NCBI GenBank assembly: GCA_903895855.1
Contig: CAITVN010000021.1
Location: 1-34,682, forward strand
Source of the DNA: Oligoflexia bacterium
Lineage (GTDB): Bacteria; Bdellovibrionota; UBA1018
Length of the DNA: 34,682 nucleotides
Direction of reading: 5' to 3'
In this document: piece after piece, positions 25,807 to 34,673 of the stretch
Layout of the letters: every line of letters starts with the position of its first letter
Position numbering within the stretch: position 1 is the first letter of the stretch
Position numbers and translations under genes: made by a program
The notes under the pieces: model-generated
Database searches by the model: none
What the model was told of the DNA's origin: nothing
The model's input: only the letters and a program-made list of their open reading frames with translations

Positions 25807-26463
25807 TCAATATTGACGGCTTCTCGCTGCGCCGCCAAAAAATCCGGCCAAGAAATCAGTCAGATTTTCATTCTTAAAAACAATCTGCACTCCTACGGTG
25901 ATCACTGGCCAAATTTGGTTCCCGAGCGAAGTATTGGTCGGAGTGATTTGAATCGATGCTAATGGCCTGAAATCGACGATTCGGCCCAAGACAAAATTGT
26001 ACCCTTGCCCTACAGCGAGGTACCCAGAGTTGATTGAAAGGTTGGGTGAGACCGCCCCGCTTAGCCACCCGAGATGAATCTGCGAAAACCAACCCTCAAA
26101 ACTTTTGGGTGAATAATTAATCCCTAAACCCAGAAGGTTCAAACCAGCGACGTCAAATTCTCCGGTGGTCGAGCTTTGAATGATCGAGTGAGAAAAACGC
26201 AGCATGATTTCGTAGTCGCCGCGAAAGCGAACCCCGAGTGCACCTTCGAAGGTTGGCATCAAAGAATGAAGTTTTTCTGGTAGCTCAGGCGAAAGGGCAA
26301 AGTCGGTCGCGGCCCCAAAAAAGCCAAGATAACGCGTTTTTGCAAGGGTTGACGTCTCTTCTTCTGATGATTGGGCTACGCCCGGGTAAAACGTCATCAT
26401 CAAGATCACTGCGGCCACCATCGTCAGCCCCGTAGTGAGAGATTGTGTCAAATCCTTGTTCAT
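25807..26463 (-). CDS. Probable outer-membrane beta-barrel protein
   Basis: This 218-residue protein has a signal peptide (core about 11-28, cleavage near GVAQS). The mature part shows alternating strands with Gly and aromatic residues (GALGVRFRGDYEIMLRFSH, GLGINYSPKSFEGWF, GYLAVGQGYNF), as in an 8-strand barrel. The last strand (VITVGVQIVF) is followed by a short polar tail. No family is recognised. It starts 126 bases from, and divergently to, the HExxH protein gene, so a shared control region is possible. No specific function can be given. Confidence 0.65.
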   Translation of the reverse strand: MNKDLTQSLTTGLTMVAAVILMMTFYPGVAQSSEEETSTLAKTRYLGFFGAATDFALSPELPEKLHSLMPTFEGALGVRFRGDYEIMLRFSHSIIQSSTTGEFDVAGLNLLGLGINYSPKSFEGWFSQIHLGWLSGAVSPNLSINSGYLAVGQGYNFVLGRIVDFRPLASIQITPTNTSLGNQIWPVITVGVQIVFKNENLTDFLAGFFGGAARSRQY

Positions 26464-26589
26464 CTTGAGTGATGAATAGCAGACAAACGCATTGAGCGAA
26501 ATAGCCGGCAGAAATATAAAAAAATTGAATTCTTAATTGGGGTGGTTTGATAGGATTGCACTCGAAAAAGAAATGAGTAACGATAAGTG

Positions 26590-28908
26590 ATGATCTCAAA
26601 ATCAATTTGCTTGATGCTGGCGGCTACTTTCTTCTTTGTTCAAGGGTCTCATGCCACCGAGATGACGAAGGCCGAGTTGTGCGAAAGATTTTCTCAACTA
26701 CCCTCAGATAAGGCTATTTTTGCCGAATATCAAACTTTGGGAATCTTTTACGAGCCGGGTATCGATTCGTCATTACTGATCGAACTGTTGAGCATTTTTC
26801 GGGAATACCAGATTAATGGTAAACATCGGCCGCTTCGAGTTCGGGTTGATAATTCACGTGGACCCAAAAAAGCTTGGGTTACCGAAAGCGGAAATGGTCG
26901 TGTGCTCAATCTTTCTCAGAATACAGAAGACCTTCTCTTTCTTAAAGAGCTGCGAGCCAAGACCGCTCTGATTTGCGAGAGTTCTGTCGATAGAGCTTCT
27001 GGGCCTATTGAGTTTCAGTTGCGATGGGTGAATACCGTATTTGAACAAGTTTTGCGCCAGTTAGCGAGCGCTGATCAACTCGAGAGAGTCTTGAAGAAAA
27101 GAACCGGTTGGGCTCTTAATAGTTTGTCTGAAGATAAAGAGTTGCCGTTTGAACAAGCGTTTCGAAAAGAAGAGTTGGTGACACTCTCAAAGCAGGTCAT
27201 TGATTTGCCAGAGGAGGTCAGAAGAAAGCTGGCACTTAAGCGCATCGTGAGAGCTCGGGTAGGTCGAACTTTGCCGAATAATGCCATTGGCATCTATGAA
27301 CCCGCTACTCAAAAAATCATACTCTCAGATGGTGCCCTGATTGAAGGGGCTGATATTTACGGTGAAGGAACGGTGTTGCATGAGTTAGGGCATGCTTGGT
27401 GGTTTGCCGAACCCAATCGAGTTTTTCGCGATCAATTTTCTTTGATTTCTTGGAAGCGGCAGGGCGCCCAATGGGTGTTACAGTCGAGCGATGCCAAAGA
27501 GTTTGTCACTGCTTATGCGATGAAAGCTCCGACTGAAGATTTTGCCGAATGTTTTTCTGCTTACGTCAATGAGCCAGAAAAACTAAAAACTCTCGCACCT
27601 AGAAAATTTGATTACCTACATCAGACGGTATTCAAAGACACGACTTATTACAGTACCGCAGCGAAAAATGCGAAAATTGAAATAAATTCTCAGCAGCCAG
27701 ATAAAACGCCTCCTTGGATCGATGGACCATTAGAAAAATGCCTCAGTGTGAGTACGCACCTTTCGGGTGAGCAAAACGAAGTGAGCGTGACGATAAAGTG
27801 TGTGAGAGATGACCTTTCGGGTCCCAGTAGTCAGTTGATGAGTTTTGAACATCCGAAAATTCGTGATTCTTATGTGTTTGTCAATCTCGAACCGTTGCCA
27901 CAAAAAGAGAATGACGGAACCTGGACCTTAACTGGCCGGGGAGTGCAGGCCATTTCGAAAGTTGTGAGCGGAGAGCATATCGTCAAAACTCTTCAGCTGA
28001 AAGATCGGGCTGGTAACGGAAAATTTTACGATGTCTCGAAACAAGCGCGGGTTTATTTGACAGGAACCGTCTCGTCGTTGGGTGTTCGCGCGCAGGCGTT
28101 TTCATGGTCACAGGTAAGTTTGAAGTCTATACCGCCTGTTAATGGCCATCTCGGATTTCAAATAGAGTTGCCGATTTCGCACGCGAACTCTCTGAGCGAT
28201 CTGCACCTGAGTTGGTTTCATACTCAAACAGAAGAAAAAACGACGAGCGTTTTTCTCAATTGCGATCGAGATTTGGTTTCGAAACCGGGTGATTCGACGA
28301 TTAGGGCGAATCTTTACTTTAGTAAGTTTCACGCAGCTGGAACTTTGCAGTTAAATTCGATCACACTCAAGCGCCGTGGGACAACCGAAGTTCAGCCGCA
28401 TTCTGAACAGTTTGTACGACCGCAGTCGGTCGAGGCGAGTGTGCAGTTACCTGGACCGGGTATTGAGTTGATTGATGTCAATGTCAACCAAATGAAGTTG
28501 ACCTCGGTCAATCAGAAAAATTACCAAGGTGGTGACTGGTCGATTGGGCTAGAGATTCCCATCACACGTCCTCAGGGCTTTGAATTTGAAATGGCTGTCG
28601 TTGCCAGATCTCCATCTGGAAAACGGTTGTTTTTCTTGGTGTCAGAGTCACTCATGGTTAGGAAAGGGGCTTCTTTTCGCAATGATCAAGGATTGACTTG
28701 GTTGCAGGTACCTTTGGCGTTGTTGCCTCATCCAGAAAAAGGTGAGTACCTTTTTGAAAGTATCGAATTGAAAACCAACCCTGTGAGAAGTGTCACTGAT
28801 CCGCGGCATCTCGATCAGTCGAATTTTGTTCGCCGAATCAAACTTCTCGAGCGAGGCATACAGCGCAAGTTTATTGTCAGGCCTGATGAATCGTTGCAAT
28901 TGTTGTGA
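26590..28908 (+). CDS. Large secreted zinc metallopeptidase-like protein
   Basis: The product has 772 residues with a signal peptide (about 1-20). A helical N-terminal region precedes a zinc site HELGH (264-268) in VLHELGHAWWF. About 50 residues on, EDFAECFSAY (from 316) supplies the third-ligand glutamate. This is the gluzincin layout of the lethal-factor-like (ATLF/PPEP) and related peptidases. Residues about 370-772 are beta-rich and include repeated long strands, perhaps two or three immunoglobulin-like or carbohydrate-binding domains. ATG 26590 or the overlapping GTG 26587 may be used. It is divergent from the small barrel gene and convergent with the ferritin gene. Peptidase activity is likely from the motif; the substrate is unknown. 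Confidence 0.75.
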   Translation: MISKSICLMLAATFFFVQGSHATEMTKAELCERFSQLPSDKAIFAEYQTLGIFYEPGIDSSLLIELLSIFREYQINGKHRPLRVRVDNSRGPKKAWVTESGNGRVLNLSQNTEDLLFLKELRAKTALICESSVDRASGPIEFQLRWVNTVFEQVLRQLASADQLERVLKKRTGWALNSLSEDKELPFEQAFRKEELVTLSKQVIDLPEEVRRKLALKRIVRARVGRTLPNNAIGIYEPATQKIILSDGALIEGADIYGEGTVLHELGHAWWFAEPNRVFRDQFSLISWKRQGAQWVLQSSDAKEFVTAYAMKAPTEDFAECFSAYVNEPEKLKTLAPRKFDYLHQTVFKDTTYYSTAAKNAKIEINSQQPDKTPPWIDGPLEKCLSVSTHLSGEQNEVSVTIKCVRDDLSGPSSQLMSFEHPKIRDSYVFVNLEPLPQKENDGTWTLTGRGVQAISKVVSGEHIVKTLQLKDRAGNGKFYDVSKQARVYLTGTVSSLGVRAQAFSWSQVSLKSIPPVNGHLGFQIELPISHANSLSDLHLSWFHTQTEEKTTSVFLNCDRDLVSKPGDSTIRANLYFSKFHAAGTLQLNSITLKRRGTTEVQPHSEQFVRPQSVEASVQLPGPGIELIDVNVNQMKLTSVNQKNYQGGDWSIGLEIPITRPQGFEFEMAVVARSPSGKRLFFLVSESLMVRKGASFRNDQGLTWLQVPLALLPHPEKGEYLFESIELKTNPVRSVTDPRHLDQSNFVRRIKLLERGIQRKFIVRPDESLQLL

Positions 28909-28919
28909 GCGAGCGGTCT

Positions 28920-28945
28920 TTTACAAGCACCAAGTACTTGGTAAA
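28920..28945. repeat. Palindrome between convergent genes
   Basis: A perfect 14-base palindrome ACCAAGTACTTGGT (28929-28942) is flanked by TTTAC and GTAAA, in the 58-base gap between two converging stops. It could slow polymerase from both sides, but no U-run follows. Confidence 0.4.
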
Positions 28946-28966
28946 CTAGCGCGCTGCCACTGTTAC

Positions 28967-29608
28967 TCAGGCACTCAGTCGAACTCCCTCAGCTTTGAAG
29001 GCTGCTGGGTGGGATTCGGCTAGACAACTTCTCAGCATCCACGCTGTTTTTTCATGGGCCTCTAGTCTGGCAATGAGTAGACCCTGCGTCACGGTGTCGA
29101 TATTTTTGCGGTCAAGTTCGTGAGTCGCTTCGAATTGAGTTAAAATTCCGCGAGCCCTGCGAATTGCCGATTCATGCCCATTGAGCAAGTCGAGTTGCAT
29201 GTCTTTAGGGTCAGCTGACCCGTCGCCGTCTTTGATCGACGTGAGGTCTGCAAAACTGTGCAAACCACCCGGCGCCAGAAAGCCTAGAATGCGAATGCGC
29301 TCGGCAATGACATCAACGGCTTGCCCCAGTTCTTCATACTGCCTCTGAAACATTCGATGAAGCTCGAAAAACTGAGCCCCCGTCACATTCCAGTGGTAGT
29401 TTTGCGTTTTGAGGTAAAGAGCATAAGTATCGGCAAGTAAATGCGCCAACCCATGGCTCACTTCTTTTCTCGTTTGCTCTGGTATTCCGATTTGTACTTT
29501 CAACCCTTGGCCGCTAGCTTTTGTCTGGCTGCGATTACTGTCTTGAATATTCTCAACCTCTTCCCAGTCGGTGATATACGATTCACTCCATTTTGATTGG
29601 TCAGTCAT
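28967..29608 (-). CDS. dps: Dps-family ferritin (DNA-binding/iron-storage protein)
   Basis: The cytoplasmic product forms a 12-subunit shell that oxidises and stores iron and protects DNA from peroxide. The 213 residues include an N-terminal extension of about 45 polar residues, longer than usual. The ferroxidase residues are complete with standard spacing: His72, His84, Asp99 and Glu103, in YHWNVTG, FFELHRMF and VDVIAERI. ATG 29608 is fixed by AAGAGGAGG eight bases upstream; frames further up are not needed. A 58-residue gene lies 190 bases upstream. Peroxide or starvation control is likely for the family, but no operator is visible. Confidence 0.93.
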   Translation of the reverse strand: MTDQSKWSESYITDWEEVENIQDSNRSQTKASGQGLKVQIGIPEQTRKEVSHGLAHLLADTYALYLKTQNYHWNVTGAQFFELHRMFQRQYEELGQAVDVIAERIRILGFLAPGGLHSFADLTSIKDGDGSADPKDMQLDLLNGHESAIRRARGILTQFEATHELDRKNIDTVTQGLLIARLEAHEKTAWMLRSCLAESHPAAFKAEGVRLSA

Positions 29609-29616
29609 GATCGTGA

Positions 29617-29625
29617 CCTCCTCTT
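29617..29625 (-). promoter_or_regulatory. Strong ribosome site for the Dps gene
   Basis: AAGAGGAGG on the minus strand lies eight bases before ATG 29608 and settles the start. Confidence 0.8.
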
Positions 29626-29798
29626 GAGGTCTGTAGCAAGCGGCGCGCCGAAGTCTAAATTGCGACTCAGCTCGAGTCAAAGAGCCGCTCTCTGCTTTTC
29701 TTGCGCCTGGTATTCTTTAGGCTTCGTCAAATCTGGCAAGAGCTCGCCTGATAAGCGTACAAAAAATTCACGTAGATGTGACGAATTTGAAACTATCT

Positions 29799-29975
29799 TT
29801 ATCGTGTTTTGCCTAGTTTTCGCTTCACTTCGTCTAGGTCATCGCCTGCATCGCGAATAGACTGACTGACTTCAGAAAGGTGTTTCGGGTCATCAATGGT
29901 GGTTTCTTTCAATGCTGACTGAAACTCTTTCAGGGTCAATTTATCTTTCAAGAATTCGATGCAAGCGACACACAT
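29799..29975 (-). CDS. Small conserved-looking protein of 58 residues
   Basis: A short gene starts at ATG 29975 with AGGA six bases upstream and ends at TAA 29799-29801. The protein begins MCVACIEFLKDKLTLKEF, so it has a C-x2-C pair at its N-terminus. The rest is charged and helical (LSEVSQSIRDAGDDLDEVKRKLG). No family is recognised; the paired cysteines could bind metal or be redox-active. It begins 25 bases after the stop of the periplasmic protein gene and is probably co-transcribed with it. Codon pattern and ribosome site support a real gene. Confidence 0.65.
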   Translation of the reverse strand: MCVACIEFLKDKLTLKEFQSALKETTIDDPKHLSEVSQSIRDAGDDLDEVKRKLGKTR

Positions 29976-30000
29976 AGTTTTTCCTAACTGAACTGGGTTC

Positions 30001-30771
30001 TTAAAGAGCTAACAGTTGACCGTCTCCGCGAACGGCATAAGACGAAGTTGAGCGTGAAGATTTTAGTGGGGTTTCGATAGTCCAGTCGACGAGAACTTCG
30101 GCGCCGGCAATCGGTGCCTCTCGGGTTCCGTGATTCATGATGACAGGAATAGAGACTTTCGCATCAAAGGTGTAGCCCCACGCGACTGACACGGTTTCAG
30201 GATAAACGGTGACTTGTGCAAGGTATTTTCCTTGGCCTTTGTAGCTTCCGCCGGCCACGTAAACAATGCGATAGGCAAAGTCGACCACTGAGGTGCCATA
30301 AACGTTTTTGTAAGTGAGGTGATAAGTTTTCGCGCGAGGGTTGTCCCAACCTTCGAGTTCAGACCAAGACTCAATACCACGAGGCAGGGCAGATGCCGTC
30401 TGATCGGCAAATGAGACTACTGGACGATTGGCTTCAACAATATTCCAAAGTTTTTTTCCTAAGTTAATGAGTTGATCAATAAAGACGTTCGCTTCACCCA
30501 GCACGCCGCCGGCAGGGGGTTCAGTCGGGTCTTTGAGAGCGGGTAACCCGCGCATTTTATGAAGCCCATTTGGATAAACGCGGTCGTCGACCAGTTTGAC
30601 TGACGCTGATTGAATCGTGAAGTATCGGCGCATTTCTGGTGTGAGCTGACCCCCATCGCGTGCACGAGCCACTTCATTTAAGTCATCTATTTTTTGAGCC
30701 GAAAAAGATGCCCCCTGAGCTTGAAGACCGAGAAAAAACACAACACCTGCGACCATAACAAATCGTTTCAT
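30001..30771 (-). CDS. Periplasmic protein of unknown function
   Basis: The product has 256 residues with a clean signal peptide (core about 6-20, cleavage near QGASF). The mature part has a short helical N-terminus and a beta-rich second half (KTYHLTYKNVYGTSVVDFAY, GKYLAQVTVYPETVSVAWGY), perhaps a single beta-sandwich. No cysteines or catalytic motif are evident. ATG 30771 is set by AGGAGG (30781-30786) nine bases upstream and by the position of the signal peptide; in-frame codons up to 30837 are excluded. It heads a likely two-gene unit with the 58-residue gene. Confidence 0.75.
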   Translation of the reverse strand: MKRFVMVAGVVFFLGLQAQGASFSAQKIDDLNEVARARDGGQLTPEMRRYFTIQSASVKLVDDRVYPNGLHKMRGLPALKDPTEPPAGGVLGEANVFIDQLINLGKKLWNIVEANRPVVSFADQTASALPRGIESWSELEGWDNPRAKTYHLTYKNVYGTSVVDFAYRIVYVAGGSYKGQGKYLAQVTVYPETVSVAWGYTFDAKVSIPVIMNHGTREAPIAGAEVLVDWTIETPLKSSRSTSSYAVRGDGQLLAL

Positions 30772-31030
30772 CTGAATTTTCCTCCTAACCCGTGATTGAG
30801 TTAGCAAGGTCATAGCGGCTAGATTGCGGCAAAACAAGCGCTATTGCGTGACACGCGAGGCAATGTGCGTGATTTGCTGCACACAGTTAGAGACGGTGTG
30901 TAGCATTTCATGAGTCTCTTGATCTCAGAAAAGTTTGTGCCAAAATTATAAGGTGACTGATGGAGCGTTCAGTTGTACTCGTTGACTCGACTAAATAAAG
31001 AGAATTGTCAACCAATTTGGAGGCCTTTTT

Positions 31031-32803
31031 ATGGCAAATCTTGTCTTTTTTGCACTGACTTCAGCGATCACCGCGTTCGCCCTTTCAACTTCTCAAAATG
31101 CCCATGCGATGGGGGGGAGGGTGCCGCCGGCGTCTTTGATGCAAGACTCGGCTGAGTGGTCGAAGGTGCGAAATGACATCATCAACAAAAATCTGTCAAG
31201 TGAACTTGCAGCAGGTTTAGTCAGTGGTTGGGCAGGGCCGTACGAGTTCATGCACTCAGGACAGCGGTATGCCGCAATGGTAGCACAAGTGTCGCTTGAA
31301 TGCTGGATTTTGAATTCTCCCATTGAACCGATCGTGAGTCAGGCTAAGCCGCTTTTGCCTCGTTTGATTGCTTGCGACAAGGCTCTCACTTTTTTGAATC
31401 GAATTCAAAATCCGAAAGGGTCGCTGATTGCGAACAGCAGCGTCGCTGATGTGAAGAGCGAATCGTTTATGGCTCAGACGGGCCCTACACTCATTGCACA
31501 ACTCGCGGCAAACGCATGGGTTGTAGATCAGAAGGCAACCGCTGTCGAGGCAGGCGAGACATTGGCATTGCGCCAAGAAATTTCGTTTCAACTTGAGTCG
31601 AATAGAGCGTGGGGAACTCGTGAACCGCTTTTTCGAATGGGGTCGAGGGTGACGGGTTTTTACTCGCGAATGCAGCCACTCTCTAGTGATCGCGTTGAAT
31701 CAAACCGTCAAGTGAAGCGAATAGAGACGGCAACCGAGGGAAGTAAAACCCGCGTTGCCGTGTGGAGTGAGTCGCTTCCGAGTTCTGCGGCTTATGGCGC
31801 CTACCCCCTGAGGTTTCAGGGCGAGAGAGGGCAGCGGCTAACGTTGGCGTTGATGAATGGCAAATTATTGAACCCGACGGTTTCATCGGGTGGTTCGACT
31901 GAGAAGATCACTTTTGTGCCAGGTGAGAAAGTGTGTGTGGGCAAAATTTGCGAAGCATCGCCAAGTTTTGAGTTTGCCTCATATGTTGAAGTGGGTTGGG
32001 TAGAGTTTGAATACGACACGAAGTTCCCGAATTCACTGACCGTTCGTTTTCAGCAGATTTCAAAACATCCGCTTTCTTCTTTGAAAGAAGGGTGCGCCGA
32101 AGCTGCCAGAGAAATCAAGTTCAAACGGGGGCCTAAGGTCGCCCCGGCAGAAGTGACGACTGATGCTCGATCTTTTAAGGCCGCGGCCATTTCTAAAAAA
32201 GACAACAACAAAGGCACCGTTTCGAGTTGCTATGATTGTCACGAGCGCAAAGACCGGGGGCTTCACATTCACCCCGCACTTCAGGGCTCCGCGGGTGATG
32301 AAGAAAAACAATGCCTTCAATGCCACGTTGCACATTCTGAAACGATTGAATCTGCCTCGCAAGCTCACGAGTTGACTGCGGCCTATCCGTGGGGACAACA
32401 GTGGGTTAAACGCCAAGAGGCGACTGCAGCCAGACCCGATACCTACGAACTTTGTTTTCAGTGTCATGACACGGCAATGCTGAATCAGAAAATTGTGACT
32501 GGTAAAGAGACTCAGTTTCGCAGGTATCCGGCACCTTACACTTCTGAAAGTGAAAATTTACACTGGACCCATGTAGTCAATGCCCGCACTTGGCGTGGTG
32601 ATCGAGAAAGCTATGGTCGAACCTGCACTTCTTGTCATAGCACTCACTCGACTGGCCAGGCCCACCAGATGACCGAATCGTTCATGAATCCGATTGACCC
32701 TACTGGCAAGGTGCAGTTTCAAGTTAAGCTTGAATACGATTCGATTGATCGAGGTGGCACTTGTTGGAAGTCTTGCCACGAAACGCGTAGCTACCGTCGT
32801 TAG
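31031..32803 (+). CDS. Exported multihaem cytochrome with four CxxCH and one CxxxCH site
   Basis: This 590-residue protein has a signal peptide (about 1-26, ending NAHA). The N-terminal 370 residues match no family I know. They are helical at first, then beta-rich (about 230-350), with a CVGKIC pair. Haem sites follow: CYDCH (400), CLQCH (428), CFQCH (475), CTSCH (532) and, at 578, CWKSCH, a three-residue spacing. The last cluster ends with HETRSY. GGAGG at 31019-31023 sits seven bases before ATG. The C-terminal part resembles doubled-CxxCH cytochromes. It is convergent with the kinase gene and not next to the other cytochrome operon, but may serve the same electron path. Haem count beyond four is uncertain. 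Confidence 0.85.
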   Translation: MANLVFFALTSAITAFALSTSQNAHAMGGRVPPASLMQDSAEWSKVRNDIINKNLSSELAAGLVSGWAGPYEFMHSGQRYAAMVAQVSLECWILNSPIEPIVSQAKPLLPRLIACDKALTFLNRIQNPKGSLIANSSVADVKSESFMAQTGPTLIAQLAANAWVVDQKATAVEAGETLALRQEISFQLESNRAWGTREPLFRMGSRVTGFYSRMQPLSSDRVESNRQVKRIETATEGSKTRVAVWSESLPSSAAYGAYPLRFQGERGQRLTLALMNGKLLNPTVSSGGSTEKITFVPGEKVCVGKICEASPSFEFASYVEVGWVEFEYDTKFPNSLTVRFQQISKHPLSSLKEGCAEAAREIKFKRGPKVAPAEVTTDARSFKAAAISKKDNNKGTVSSCYDCHERKDRGLHIHPALQGSAGDEEKQCLQCHVAHSETIESASQAHELTAAYPWGQQWVKRQEATAARPDTYELCFQCHDTAMLNQKIVTGKETQFRRYPAPYTSESENLHWTHVVNARTWRGDRESYGRTCTSCHSTHSTGQAHQMTESFMNPIDPTGKVQFQVKLEYDSIDRGGTCWKSCHETRSYRR

Positions 32804-32824
32804 GCCAAGTGTAACTTAGGGTCG

Positions 32825-34489
32825 CTAAGAGGCGAAAGCCTGGTCAGAGTCAGTCTGGGTTTTGCTTTGTTTTGCCCTCGGCAGCTCTAAGATGAAAGAG
32901 GTATTCTTACTTGAAGCGTCGTACCTGAGGTTGCCTTTGTGGTCTTCGGCGAGGCCTTTAGAAATGCTTAAACCGAGGCCAGTGCCTTTGCCGACCTCTT
33001 TGGTGGTAAAGAATGGATGCATCATCTTTTCTACGATCTCATGGTTAATGCCCGGCCCACTGTCGGTAACAGAAATTTCAACCAAATCACCACGTAGTGA
33101 GGCACTGAGGGTGACCCATTTATCGGGTAGCAGACTGACTGCATCGAATGCGTTGCTGAGTAGGTTGAGAAGAATTTGAGAAATCTGAGAGGGGCGGCAG
33201 GCAACCTGAAGGTCTTTGTCGCAGTTTACGTTCAAAATGATCGAGTGATCTTTGAATCGTTCTTTGCAAAGTTCGAGAGCGTCTTCGAATAAGGTGCTCA
33301 CTTTGTGTAAGCTAAAAGTATCATTTTCGGCATTTCTCGAAAACGCGCGAAGCCCCTTGATGATTTTTGCAATGCGATCGACAGTCAATTCGACTCGCGA
33401 GAGGTCTTCACTCATCTTATTTTGATCAATTTTTCCGCTTGAGATCATGCGCTTGATTCCGGCTGCTTTGCCGCTAATGATGGCGAGGGGGTTGTTAATC
33501 TCATGTGCAATGCCGCTGGCCATTTCGCCGAGCGACGACATTTTTGAGGCTTGAATTAGCCTTTTTTGTGATTCTTTTTCGTTGGTGATGTCAAAGCGAA
33601 TGGCAATGTAGTTTCTTTCACTTCCGTTGCCCGCTTTGAATGCAGCAAGCGAAGAACTGACCCAATAGTGGGTGCCATCTTTTTTCTGATTTCTAATTTC
33701 ACCGAACCAAGGTTTATCTTCGGCGAGGTCTTTCCACATCTTCTCAAAAAAAGATTTTGGATGGTATCTCGAATTGAGTATTCGGTGATCTTTACCCAGT
33801 AGTTCAGATCTTGAGTAGCCACTGATTGTGCAAAAGTTGTCGTTGGCATACGTGATTCGCCCAGCTTGATCAGTGATCGCAACGATCGCTGTTTTTTCGA
33901 TGACATTGAATAGCGTCTGGTATTGCTCTCTGGCTTTTTTAGCTTCAGTGATGTCGTCGCAAACCCCGAGAAGGAACGAGTGACCCGTTTCGCCACCGAT
34001 TTTGATGGGGAGTTTTCGAGTGTGCAGGTAAATTTCACCCCGAGTTTTAGAGATCGACGGCTCTTCGGGAATAGTGACGTCGATGCCTTCGCGGCACACC
34101 TTGGTATCAGCCTCGTGGTACTGATCAGCGAGGTCTTTGGGCCAGAGATCGTGCGTAGTTTTTCCTAACACGACTGAACGGGGAACCTCGAAGATCGCTT
34201 CTGCGGCTCTGTTCCATAGCGTTATTCTGAAGTTGTCTTTTGCATCTTTCAAGAAAACTGCCGCCGGAATATTTTCGACCAGGGCCTCAAAAAGTGCATT
34301 TTTTTCTTCTAGCTCTTGTCTGGCAACCACTGAATGTCTGAGTTCTTCAGCGAGCATGTTTAGCCCAGCGGCCAGACCATCATAAACTGAACCATCATTG
34401 GCTACGGGCAAAGAGCCAGTGAAGTCGAGCTGAGCTAGCTGTATGACCATTTTGAGGGCGTCTTCAAGACGTTTGTCTTCGGTGCTCAT
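32825..34489 (-). CDS. Cytosolic histidine kinase with two PAS domains
   Basis: The 554-residue sensor kinase has no transmembrane segment. Order: a short N-terminal helical region (about 1-65), PAS 1 (about 70-190, with [10 protein letters not shown] and [10 protein letters not shown]), PAS 2 with PAC (about 195-310, with [13 protein letters not shown]), a dimerisation domain with phosphoacceptor His329 ([11 protein letters not shown]), and a complete HATPase domain (N-box [12 protein letters not shown]1 DSGPGI, G2 [11 protein letters not shown]). It autophosphorylates and passes phosphate to a response regulator, not found in this window. The first PAS type often binds a ligand or haem, but no binding residue can be named. 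ATG 34489 has only a weak AAAAGA site. Just upstream begins an insertion-sequence end, so its natural promoter may have been displaced. Confidence 0.9.
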   Translation of the reverse strand: MSTEDKRLEDALKMVIQLAQLDFTGSLPVANDGSVYDGLAAGLNMLAEELRHSVVARQELEEKNALFEALVENIPAAVFLKDAKDNFRITLWNRAAEAIFEVPRSVVLGKTTHDLWPKDLADQYHEADTKVCREGIDVTIPEEPSISKTRGEIYLHTRKLPIKIGGETGHSFLLGVCDDITEAKKAREQYQTLFNVIEKTAIVAITDQAGRITYANDNFCTISGYSRSELLGKDHRILNSRYHPKSFFEKMWKDLAEDKPWFGEIRNQKKDGTHYWVSSSLAAFKAGNGSERNYIAIRFDITNEKESQKRLIQASKMSSLGEMASGIAHEINNPLAIISGKAAGIKRMISSGKIDQNKMSEDLSRVELTVDRIAKIIKGLRAFSRNAENDTFSLHKVSTLFEDALELCKERFKDHSIILNVNCDKDLQVACRPSQISQILLNLLSNAFDAVSLLPDKWVTLSASLRGDLVEISVTDSGPGINHEIVEKMMHPFFTTKEVGKGTGLGLSISKGLAEDHKGNLRYDASSKNTSFILELPRAKQSKTQTDSDQAFAS

Positions 34490-34518
34490 TCTTTTAATCT
34501 TGTCGGATTGTTTCTGTC

Positions 34519-34594
34519 ATTACTTGAGGTTATTGGCCAAAAATGTAATTACCAAGCGATTCTGACCGGTCCTAATTACCAAGGCAAATTGACC
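34519..34594 (+). repeat. Three spaced repeats, likely transposase binding sites
   Basis: ATTAC occurs at 34519, 34548 and 34575. Two copies share TAATTACCAAG (34546-34556 and 34573-34583). TGGCC or TGACC follows at 34534, 34563 and 34590, always 15 bases after the ATTAC start. Spacing between units is 29 and 27 bases. Confidence 0.75.
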
Positions 34595-34673
34595 ACCTAC
34601 CCGCGTCAAAGCGGATAAACTTCTGATTTTTTACACATACTTAGCGATGTTGAAATCATCAGGAGGAATTGAG

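Noticed and set aside
32060..32467. 135-codon open frame on the minus strand
   Set aside because: It is antisense to the haem-binding part of the exported cytochrome; its Phe-rich composition reflects the other strand.
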